Source: Siphonodentalium dalli
Taxonomy: Eukaryota > Mollusca > Scaphopoda > Gadilida > Siphonodentaliidae
DNA: 64,000 nucleotides
Assembly (NCBI GenBank): GCA_032622095.1
Contig: CP136061.1
Location: 47,253,797 to 47,317,796, forward strand
Reading direction: 5' to 3'
Both the position numbers and the translations under genes were made by a program. The notes beneath the pieces are model-generated. The model saw only the letters and a program-made list of their open reading frames with translations. It was not told where the DNA came from and did no database searches. Positions 1-12,400 of this stretch are shown piece by piece. Position 1 is the stretch's first letter. Each line of letters begins with the position of its first letter.

Positions 1-290
1 AATGGTGAATATTGTGATGTACACCCATTGGGCACCACGATTATGCAATGTGTCATCTGCCATTTTGGGGATATAGAGAAACTAAACTTAGAAAGAAATA
101 GAATCTTATGTGAAGAAGTTTCTATAGAAATTTGGTAATAAAGAATTCAAGACAAGATGAGGACGAAGTAGAATGAGGTCTCCAGATGGTGAATTTAGTG
201 ATACTAGCCCAATATGCGGGATAGTATCACTAAATTCACCGTCTGTGGACCCCTTTCTCAAAATGACAGACACACTAAAGTCAGGCTTGA
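1..290 (-). repeat. Dual-palindrome MITE (family A), partial at window edge
   Basis: This is the reverse orientation of the family seen at 3611-5068 and 17843-18240. It shows the spacer end (TTGGGGATATAGAGAAACT) and then one palindrome, about 172-250, whose arms read GGTGAATTTAGTGATACTA and the complement. The left part is outside the window. Confidence 0.7.
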
Positions 291-379
291 TTCCATGATG
301 GATTTGTTTCCTGAGAATACATGCACATCATTGGTTTTGTCTTGCTATGATCTCATGTTGCATCTTTTATTTTTTTCAG

Positions 380-432
380 CAACAGGAAGTGATTATGGCT
401 GAGTGTGCTAAGCTCGCTCAGCTGATAGACAG
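380..432 (+). CDS. INSC: INSC exon (first in window)
   Basis: A T-rich tract and CAG precede base 380, and GTAAGC follows base 432. Phase 0 in, phase 2 out; it reads QQEVIMAECAKLAQLID. The short exon is helical in character. The split codon AG|C (Ser) joins it to the exon at 1423. Confidence 0.75.
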
Positions 433-3400
433 GTAAGCAAACATTATCACTGGGAGTTAAATAAACGTTATCACTGGGACTAATATAAACATTATCACTG
501 GGAGTTAAATAAGCTTTATCACTGGGACTAATATAAACATTATCACTGGGAGTTAAATAAACGTTATCACTGGGACTAATATAAAGATTATCACTGTGAC
601 TAATATAAACATTATCACTGGGACTAAAATAAACGTTATCACTGGGACTTAAATAAACGTTATCACTGGGACTAAAATAAACAAAACTTGAAATTGTGTG
701 TCTGACATTTGCAGAATGAGGACCCTAGATGGTGAATTTAGTGATGCTACCCCTCACAGTGTGCTAGCATCACCATATTCATCCTCTGGGGACCTCAGCT
801 GCTTAGGACTCATCTTCTGGGAGTTTCTATAGTCTCAAATTAACATTGTTTTTAGTTACTTGTTCTCTTCTGTGAAGTTTCTATATCCCCTAATTTGCCG
901 AAGATAAAATCCATAATCGAGGTGACTAATGGGTGAACATCACCATCTTCATCTGGGGAACTTCAATCGGATCCTAAGTCTCTAATAGCAGTTGAGGCCT
1001 AAGTGGAATGAGGTTCCCAGAGGATGAATTTAGTGACATTTTTAGGGGCTATTTTTAGAACAGAAATCTGCTCGAAAAGAGCTCTCTATCATGTTAGCAC
1101 CCTCAATCAAGGTAAGTTCAGAGCACAAAGAAATTACCATGAATTATGATCAAAATATTCCACTTTTTATGCCTTTATAGGCAAATAATATACACAGTCT
1201 TCAGTTTTATCTGTAGTTTATTCACAAAATACTGTAGCTATTGTAGTCTTAAATCAGGATTTATATAAATTATGTTGTTGTTGTAATTGTGGCCAGGATG
1301 AGATCTTTAAGATTTCTTTTCTGGGACTGTTGGCACTTTGCAAAACAAATATGAATAGCTGTATGGCTCTTACAGATCATACAGTTCTGAGATCAAGATG
1401 ACTAGTACCCTTTCTTTTGCAGCATATCAGAGACGACAGACCATGAGCTCTCGCAGAAGGTGCCTTTGGTAAACCGGTTCACCTACCTGGGACAATCATT
1501 CGGTCGTCTTGTTGACCTAATTCTTGGGCACATGATACAGGTACTATCTCTTTCTGTGTCTGGAAAAACACGCACACTCTCGCCGAGTGTATCTAGTACA
1601 AGCAATATAAACTTTATGCGTGTATTTTTTAGGAACACATTCATGGGATAGATACCCTTTTTGAGTCGAATAGTAATGAACAATATTGCATAGATCTATA
1701 ACGATTATGTGTGTGCAGTTTAAATCTTTATAAACTAAACATGCACAAATTGTGTCACTGTTAAATAGTCTGTACGATTATTTAAATAACTGACAGTTTA
1801 TAAAGAGTGTGCAAACAACTCCTACATGATAGGTTACCAGGGTTACTATCTATTAATATTGTTAAAACTTTATGACTTTTTATAGGAACCAACAGTTTTG
1901 CTTGAGGAATTACTGTATTTCTTTCTAGATCTTTACATTTTTTACTATTTATTTTGTTATATTCCATGATTCTATCTTATGTGTTATATGAGTAATGGAC
2001 AATCACTTTATCCATTTTTTTAGAAAATTCAGGACATGTGCATTATACTGAAAACAGTCTAATAATCTCATGATTTCATTAATTATTCTGATTCAAATAG
2101 TCATAAAACGTTGAAAAATTTACTTTTCCTGACAATTATTTGTTTCAATCATCCCCATTGAACTAAAAAAAATTATGTAGTGCATATGACAAATCAAGAC
2201 AAATAGTCCACTTCCGGAATTCTTTTTGTCGGTACTAACGATGTAAAGCAGCCCAGGCAATGCAAAGTCAGAGCACCAGCATATCCCATATCATGTGCAT
2301 TATTACAGGGATAAGTTGGAAGTTTGATGCCACTATGTAATGAAAAGTACCACAATAAACTCCTTATTTTGGATGGGGGTGTTACCACTTATATGTATCT
2401 GCTACTTTGAAGTTATGGGTGATGACCAACCTGTAGACTTCATAGCGCAGGGGTTTTGGAATTTGTGCACAATAGATATGTTTATTTGCATAATAATCTA
2501 TGAAACATTAATAAATACACTAAAAAAATCAAGTCTGAAAATAATGATGTCCCCAGAAGGTGAATTTATTGATGCTATCCTGTACGTCAAGCTAGCATCA
2601 CCAAATACACCCTCTTGGACATCATTCTGCTTAGGCCTCATCTTGTATCTGTAGTCTCAAATTAACATTGTTTTTAGTTACTTTCCCCCTTCTGTTCAGT
2701 TTCTATATCCCCTAATTTGCAGAAGATCGAATACACAATCGAAGTGACTAATGGTTGAACATCACCAAATTCAACTGGGAAAGTTCAATTTGATCCTAGG
2801 TCTCCCATAGCAGTTGAGAACTAAGCAGAATGAGGTTCCCAGAGGGTGAATTTGGTGATGCTAACTCGCCATGTGAGATAGTGTCACTAAATACACCCTC
2901 ATGGAACCTCATTCTGCAAATGTCAGACACACTATATCCAGTCTTACTCCTGGTGCGATGTGAAAATATGATGACGTATTTACAATTTTACACTATTTGA
3001 TATTTGGTTGGCTGGTTGGTACTTAAATTTAAACATTCTAAATATATGACCATTTTAATCGAGACGTGAATTGCATTTTGAACGATGAGATCCTAAAAAT
3101 CTAATAGGTGAAGCTTGGACAAGTTCGAAAGATTGTATCAAAGATAGTGGGGCATCTTCAACAGTCCTGTATATATAACATTCACAGTCAATGCCGTTTG
3201 TGACACAGGGCTGTATAGGATTGCGGAGTGTTCAGGGTGATAACTCGAATGTGATAGCGCATGTTAAAATCAAGTGTCTGAGTTTATGAAATTAGGAGTA
3301 AATGGGTTAATACATTCACTGCCGACGCCCATTCAATAACATGCAAAAAGTATGAGTTAATTCGTAGTAGGCAGTCAACGTGTTAACCCTTTCTTTAATA

Positions 3401-6400
3401 AATGGACTCACCCAACTGGTTATAAGAGTATACATTGGAATGGTCTATTATTCATTTGGAAATATAAGCAAATGACAGACAGATGAACAAATAATACAAA
3501 TGCAGATGAACTCTTATTCATTCATGGAACATGTTCAGATAATGAGTTCAACAAACGGCCTATGGCTTTTAAAAATATTTATTATCTAAATATTTTCTAA
3601 GGGAGCTACCCATCAATGAGTATTTAGTAAAGAATGGATTGATGATATCTGTGTGCAGTCCTGAGAATAAGGTACCGGATATTTGCAGAATGAGGTCCCC
3701 AGCGGGCTAGAATCATTAAATTGCCTTCTGGGGACCTCATTCTGCTTAGGCCTCATCTTTTCTGGAAAGTATCTTTATTATCAAACTGTTTTGAGTTTCT
3801 TTAGAAACTTCTTCACAATGCTTCTTTTTTAGTTTAGTTTCTCTATATCCCCAAATTGGCAGACGACACATTGCATAATTGAGGTGAACAATGGGTGTAC
3901 ATCACAATATTCACCATCTGGGAACTTAGTTAGGTCTCCCATAGCAGATGAGCCCTAAGCAGAATGAGGTCCCTAGAGGGTGAATTTAGTGATACTAGCC
4001 TGCTGTGCAGGGTAGCGTTACTAAATTCACCCTATGGGGACCTCATTCTGCAAATTACAGGCACACTAAACTCAGGCTTGCCATCAATGAGTATTTAGTA
4101 AAAAGAAAGGATTGATATCTCTGTGCAGTCCTGAGAATAAGGTGCCAGACATTTGCATAATGAGTTCCCCAGAGGGTGAATTTAGTGATGCTATCCCGCA
4201 CAGTGGGCTAGCATCACTAAATTTGCCTTCTGGGGACCTCATTCTGCTTAGGCCTCATTTTCTCTGGAAAGTATCTTTATTATCAATTTTTTTTGAATTT
4301 CTTTAGAAACTTCTTCACAAAGATTCTTTTTTAGTTTCTCTATATCCCCAAATTGGCAGACGACACATTGCATAATTGAGGTGAACAATGGGTGTACATC
4401 ACAATATTCACCATCTGGGAACTTAAATCTGAGTTAGGTCTCCCAGAAGCAGATGAGCCCTAAGCAGAATGAGGTCCCAAGAGGGTGAAATTAGTGATGC
4501 TAGCCTGCTGTGCAGGGTAGCGTTACTAAATTCACCCTATGGGGATCTCATTCTGCAAATGACAGGCACACTAAACTCAGGCTTGCCATCATTGAGTATT
4601 TAGTAAAGAAAGGATTGATAAATATCTGTGTGCAGTCCTGAGAATAAGGTGCCAGACATTTGCATAATGAGTTCCCCAGAGGGTGAATTTAGTGATGCTA
4701 TCCCGCACAGAGGGCTAGAATCACAAAATTTGCCTTCTGGTGACCTCATTCTGCTTAGGCCTCAACTTCTCTGGAAAGTATCTTTATTATCAAATTTTTT
4801 TGAATTTCTTTAGAAACTTCTTCACAAAGATTCTTTTTTAGTTTAGTTTCTCTATATCCCCAAATTGGCATACGACACATTACATAATTGAGGTGCCCAA
4901 TGGTTGCACATCACAATATTCACCATCTGAGAACTTAAATCTGAATTATGTCTCCCATAGCAGATGAGCCCTAAGCAGAATGATGTCCCTAGAGGGTGAA
5001 TTTAGTGATGCTAGCCTGCTGTGTGGAGTAGAATTATTCAATTCACCCTCTGGGGACCTCATTCTGCCAATATTCTCAGGTCTCTGTGATAATTTCAGAA
5101 ATTGATCGACATGCTGGACAAGGCTGAGAACATCCTTGTTGTTAGGAGCGCTCTTAATACAATCATCGAACTTGGTCTTGAGGGAGAACATATGTGCTAT
5201 ATTGTTGCTAGGGTTAGTATATTTTGAATAATACAGTTTCCTCAGTGAATCTATATATAGAATGGTAGAAGTGATGGGCTTGAATGATAGAAATTTGTCA
5301 TTATTACTATAATACAAGGTTAGCAGCTTATTGTAAATTGATCTCATTTATATGAAATTTCGTTTATGTTTATGTAAATTATCTGGGTCCGTCAATTATA
5401 TGTTTATTTAATATACTGAAAACTATTTTGATTATAGTTTTATTTTATGTTTATGTAAATTATCTGGGTCAGTCACTTGTATTATATACATGGTCAGGTA
5501 TAGTAAAATTTTGAATATTTGAGTCCATTTAAAAAAAAGTTATATTTAGTTATAATATTTAATAGATACATAATCAAAATTGATTATAATTTTTTTTGCA
5601 GGAAGGAGGATTAAGGTCAATGTTAGAGATGTGTCGGAACGATGCTGCACAATTTGCTCACATTCTCTGTCTCCGAGCTCTAGCGACCATTTGCTGTGTT
5701 GATGAATGTATCATGGAACTGGAAAGAGTAAGCAAAATGAAAAAAAAAAAATATAAAATATAAGCAATTCTTCAAGCAATTAAAAATGGCCGAGGCTCTT
5801 CTGCCGCTAGAGGCAAAATAAGGTCCGAATATTATTCTACCGCTGGCGGCAGAATAGCCTAATGGCACGATTTGGCCATCACGCTGCTAGCAGCACAATA
5901 AGATAATCCCCTTATTCTGCCACTAGTGGCAGAATAGCCTGTTTGACTAATCTGCCTCAAACAAAAATATGCGTAAAATGCCATGTATCTTGCAGTTGTA
6001 TCTTTCTCGAACATGGATAGACAAACTATTGAATAGTTTTATTAAGTTTTGCCATTTTCTTTCGTTGAATGCATATGCTACAATGTAAAACATTAACCCT
6101 TCTTTCATTGGTTTAGAAACATGGCGCTTAACATTCTTGTTTGTTTTGCTGTTGCGTTTCTAATATTTGGTATGCGTTGCCAGTTCGTGTTTGGCGACGG
6201 CATCAAAACTACCAAAAGAGAGTCAAAAGAATCTCCTACGTATGGACAACACATCTTATGCAGACAACACCATGTTTACTGACGTTGTGTGCTATGGCGT
6301 ACCGCTAATGGATTAAGTGCAATTTTGGTGACATAATTTTTGGGGCAGAATAGGCTATTCTGCCGCTAGCAGCATAATAATTTCTATTAAGCATAAATGT

Positions 6401-9400
6401 CCTTATTTCACTTTATTGGTTTGTTCATGCCCTTCTCCCAGATGTATTTTGACAATGATGATTTTCCCCACATCTGGTTGTAACAATCAATCTGTTTCAT
6501 TGGCTGTAATGCCACGTTCAAATCACAATGTCTCCCATAACACTTGACAATGGGGTTGAAGAGAATGTGCGCTAATCATCGGGGGTATCAGGGCATGTAA
6601 AACATTGGGGGGTATATGAATGACATTTGAACTGGCAATTTCCACCAACCGTGTGGACGGATGAAAACTACGCTATTAAATCTCCATGTATCCTCAATGT
6701 TGCTGGAAATAACTTATAATCTCATATTCATTCAGCAGCTTGTGATGTTTGTTGTAATGCATGATTTTAATATGTTCCAGGAGGGAGGAATCGAACGCCT
6801 TGCTGAAATTCTGTGTGATTCTACTATAAGTGAAAATGTTCGAGGTGAGGCAGCAGGAGTGATTGCACAGATTACCTCCCCCAGCCTTGATCACTTTCAG
6901 CTGATTGGTGGATTTATGGAAAACATGGAGGATATTATCACCTCCCTGATTGGTTAGTTTATGTTTCCTTTTGTTGTAATGTTGAAATTATTTGAGGCAA
7001 AGTTTTCCTTATTGAGCCCATTTGAATATAAACTTCTTCCAAAATAACTCTTTGATTTTGGGATAATAAGACTTCAGATTTAGAGATTATCAGGGACGTG
7101 GATAAATGGTCTCCACCCCTCCCCACCCTTGAACCACACCAAGCTCACTAGTTTGCGTAATGCCATTTGAACCCCCCTCCCCCATTGGGCTTTGATTTTT
7201 CCCAACTGGTACTTAACGGGCCTGAATGTTAGGCTATTAGTAGTATTTGACTAACCAACCACCCAAAGGATAAACAACACCACTGCTTTGATCAACGATC
7301 AGCCCAGTGAGAAAATTTGGAGGTCTTAAAATTTCAAAAACCTAACTTCAAGAACAGGCAAATCCACACTCAGAATTTATTTTATTAAATTGAATATTCA
7401 ATTTTGGATAGGTTTGTGTTGTATACTAAATATATACATATACAGCAATACAATAACGGTATATTGCAGAAACAAATGTTTTACTGTTTTGCCAGGTTTG
7501 TGTTTGGACACTAAAAGTCATGAGATCTTCCTGTTATCGTCTGCTGCCATCGCGAATATCACATTCATGGACAACATGGCGTGTGAATGTTTACTACAGA
7601 CCAATGCATCGAGGACACTCATCAGGTCATGCTCGCTCAATAAAGCACAGTCACTCTTTGCCAAAGATCAGGTTAGTTTAGTGATCTATAAATCAACAAT
7701 TTTGGGTGAGAGATTTCCGAGGAATGGAGCAAGCCATATTTCTGACTAAATCCTGAAAAAGTACCCATAATTCTGCTGTGGTTAAGGAGTCGATTATTTA
7801 AGGCATTACTGTACAGTATACACACTTGAAACATCCACAAACAAGCCTTGAAATAGTGTGTCTGTCATTTGCAGAATGAGGTCCCAGAGGGTGAATTTAG
7901 TGATGCTACCCCACACAGCGGGCTATTATCACCAAATTCAGTCTCTGGGCACCTTATTCTGCTTAGGCCTCATCTTCTGGGAAGTATCTATAGTCTCAAA
8001 ATAACATTGTTCTTAGTTACTTCGTTGCTTTTTTTTCAGTTTCTAAATCCCCTAATTTGCAGAAGACAAAATGTATAATCGAGGCGACTAATGGGAGAAC
8101 ATCACCAACTTCAACCTGATCCTAGGTCTCCCATAGCAGTTGATGTCTAAGCAAAATGAGGTTCCCAGAGGGTGAATTTGGTGATGACCCTCTGGGAACC
8201 TCGTTCTGCAAATGGCAGGTACTCATATAGTATTCCATATAATATATTTCTATAAAGCCTCCGCTCCAAATGAATCCACCATGTCAGGGGAATCTGTGGC
8301 TGAGTGGCCTTTTATTTATATAACATCTTTGTTTTTATTGTAGAAATTTCATGATATTAAAGATGGATTATCTCTTTAAATAACAAATTTGAAATAGTTG
8401 CGTGGGTATAAATTAATAAATATAAACTGAAGACCCCTGTCCGGAAAGGCTTCTACCAATTAATATTGATTTTATATCGAATATTTTATTGGGACCGTTT
8501 ATTTGTCTATTTTTAGAACAGACAATCAGATGATACCATTTTTAGCGATAGAGAGCATTAGGCTGTTCCTATGGCTACGTACAGAACATCAAATGTCCCA
8601 GATTGATTGGTTGTATTGTTTTATTACATAGTTATAAGCGACAATGAGTATAATTAATGTTTATTTGTGACAAAATTACACCATAAAATTTCTGGTCTGT
8701 TAACAGTAACCACTATTGTTCGTTAGCTAAACAACCACACCTTTTTAGACCAGAAAATATTCAAAATATAATGAATATTAATCGATAGAAGCATTTCCGG
8801 ACAGGAGTCTTCGATTCAGATCTAATATTTTATACCCCGGTAACTATATACATGTTTACAAAGAGATAATCCACCTTTAAAATTAAATCATATTCATTGC
8901 AATGTCCCACTAATTCCAGATTTGACTAATTCTCTTTGTCATTAATCAGATTGTTACCTTCCTCACTATTACCAGGTAGCCACCATTCTTGCCAACCTGT
9001 CTGTTAATGATAACTGCAGACGTGACATAGTTGACCATGATGGAATTGAGGTGCTCATAAAATTCATGAATGAAAGACCAAATAATTACGAGAAAAAGAC
9101 GGAGAAATCGGCCTGTGAGCGAGTTCAGCAGAAGGCGGCGATAGCTCTAACGAGGCTGTGTCGAGATGAGAGCAATGCACAAACAGTTATTGATTTACAA
9201 GGTAAGAGCTCAATATAATCGTCCCCCTAAAACAGGAAGCTTGATTATGTAACCACCTTACAATATACAAGAGCCCTAAATAATGACTATTGTTAAAAAT
9301 AATTGTCTATTGAAAGGTGCATATTGGGAAAATAAATTATCCTATTCTATCTGCTATTTTATGATGTTCCTCAGAATGAGAATCTGTAAATTCTGTTCTC

Positions 9401-12400
9401 TAGTATTTTGACTAAGTCACTCTAATTACATCTACTTAAAGGCCCACTTAATTTTCGAACACCCAGATCACATTATATAAAATATATGCCATATTATATA
9501 CCATTTGAAAGATGAAGCTCCGAAACATTGTATTTTCAACTTGTTCGATGTAATAAACTGTGAACTTGTTGTTTTTGTTGAGATATCGACATCTGTACTC
9601 TGCTAAAGTCGATTATTTTCAATGGAAGGGGAACAACTCTATATATTTAGATATAGAGTTATACCCCTTCCATCTGGGAGACATAACGGGGGAAATGATT
9701 TTATGATTTCAGCTATTTTCTATTACTCTATGGGTACCTTCTGAGACACACACGGTCCAAATGGTGATGGATTATAGTATTTTAATCATATTTTATGGCA
9801 TAGATTGTTATTAAAACCGTATATCAAGGCACTATAAAAAATTATCGGTGACACGAAAATTAAGTGGGCCTTTAATTTTCTATAGATGTTTCCAAAAAGG
9901 TGATGTAATTATAAGGGATAATCTTCGTTTTCTGATGTGCTTACACAGTAAATTAACCCTTTCAGTGCCAAGTCCGATTTTTGTATCAACCCATTGATTA
10001 TATTAATGTGATACATTGATGGAAAGAGCTCTAAGAGCTCTTTCCATAAATGTATCACATTATTATAATCAATAAATTTGAAAAATGATCAAGGAAATAT
10101 GGGTTGATAAAAAAATCGGTCTTGGCACTGAAAGGGTTGTTAATACATTGGTGCCGATCTCAAACTAAAACATGTCTGATAATCGTTAATTGTATTACTA
10201 GGTGGTCAATGTAGGTTTCCTAGGTTTATTACTAGTTTCATGACGTAATTATGTATATTGCACATGTAAATAGGTATAATGTCAACCGACATAAATGACG
10301 TCATTGTGATCTGGAATGTTTTGTCGTCATAATTCATTACAATTGATACAAAATTTTAGAAACATGAATTGTATTTTTTTTTAAACACTTATAAATTATT
10401 AGAAGGGACATTTCAAACAAGTAGCAAAGAACTGAAGAACTATTTCTTTTTCTAAATGTTATATATTTACTTGACATTGCCTATCTTTATTATTGGTTGT
10501 TTATCCCTTTATATACTAAAGCATCATCTGCTTTTATCACCTTAACATACCTCCCAATGAATAATAGACCATTTCGATGTACACTTTTTAACTGACTGGT
10601 GAGAATCCATTTAGTATAGAAAGAGTTATTATTGGTTGGCTTGTTGCAGGAGTATCAAGGCTAACCAACCTCTGTAGAGATAGAAGCGAACGGAACAATA
10701 GTGATGCTGTACTCATAGCTTGTCTGGTAAGCCAACATTACTCATAATATAACAAATTACAGAACACAACACACATTTTATCGAGAATCTTTTATCGATT
10801 TATTTGTGAACTCCGCAAATGATATATTTCACGAAAAACAGAGTTTGATTAAAACGTGACTGTGTGTTGTCCGCAATGAGTTCAATAAAAGATTCTAGAT
10901 TCTGATGCAAATTTTATTCTGTATTTATTCCACACCCTTGCATCAGATTAGTTTAATCCATGACTGTGACTACAGCTCCACTTTCGTGAAACATATTGTA
11001 CCTTCCATAAATCATTCGATAAAAGATTCTTGACTATGATGCAAATCATGTTCTGTGTTTATTCCACACCATTGTGTTAGATAAGTTTAATCCATGACTG
11101 TGACACTATAACTACCTTTATTGTGATTTAAGTCTGATGAAAAACCGCAGTAATTATATGTGCATCACCGGAAGAGGATCATTGATGTTATGTATGGTTT
11201 TGGCAACATCATCAACACTAAGTAACTCCAGCTTGAATTCCACTTGTGGTATACAACAATAGGTATTCAACGACTGAGTGTTGAATACATGTTTCTCCGT
11301 CAATGGGTTTGGAATAATAATTACTCTGAGACCATCTATACATTGTTATTACCTCAGTAGTCATGCATTATGCCACAGAGATTGAGATGAATGGAAAAAT
11401 AGTTCAAAATATCACATACACTGTGGGCTTTGATATAAAACAGTGTTATTTTGTAGCCAAGTTTCCTTCAATGTAAACCAGCTGTGAAATCGGTTGTGAT
11501 AATGCTGTTTTACGTCAAAGCCCTGTGTTTATATCAGGGTTTAGCATTGTTGACCCGCTCACCTAAAATCTCAAAAACTGTAATAATATGTCACAATTGT
11601 AAATTGGTTTATTCCATAGATATTATATTTATTTTTAACGCCAAAAGAGTTGTAAACTGAAAGTTGTAATATAATGTGAACAAAATATTTTTATCACATT
11701 GTTTACATAAATACGAACTCATTTGACCTCGTGAAGTGATAGTGTGAATTAAATAAATGTAAACAAACAGAGGTTGCTCGTAATTCTGCAGCATATTCTA
11801 TGCTTAATTTATCATAAAAGTTAGATTATGAATGATCATTATGACCATAAGATGTCACTCTTTCTGATGTATAGAGTATGATATATTGATTTGTAGGTTA
11901 AAATTGACAAAAAAATCACGCTATTGGATCTGGGTGTAACATATGTTATAGAAAGATATATGCATGGGGCTTTGACATAAAACAGCACAATCCCATCTGA
12001 TTCCACCAGCTGGTTTACGTCGAAGGAATTTGGACTAGTAGTTTTGGTGTCACCAATCAGTTAACTTCTCCCACCAGATACATCTCTATAGCAACACAAT
12101 AGTAGCTGTGATTACAAGTATCACATACATGTAACTGAACCACTCTAATTATCTTCTAACCATTTAATCCCCAATCGTTAATTTAAGAAATGATTTGAAA
12201 ATCGATTGGGGTCATTGTATTTTGACCAGCAGAGGAATTAAACTATGTTGTTTAATTACTCTGCCGGTCAAAAGCAATGACCCCAATCGATTTTCAAGTC
12301 ATTTCTTATAATCATATACCAGTACATTTGAATAGAACATTATTAACTTAAATAACAATTGTAAGTAACGCATTGTTCAAATTCCAACACAGTCTCCCAA

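Noticed and set aside
4112-4813. Recurrent short frames reading SPEGEFSDA as a possible peptide or toxin-like gene family
   Set aside because: They are translations of the palindromic MITE (GGTGAATTTAGTGATGC) and occur on both strands wherever the repeat lies, without start context or splice signals.
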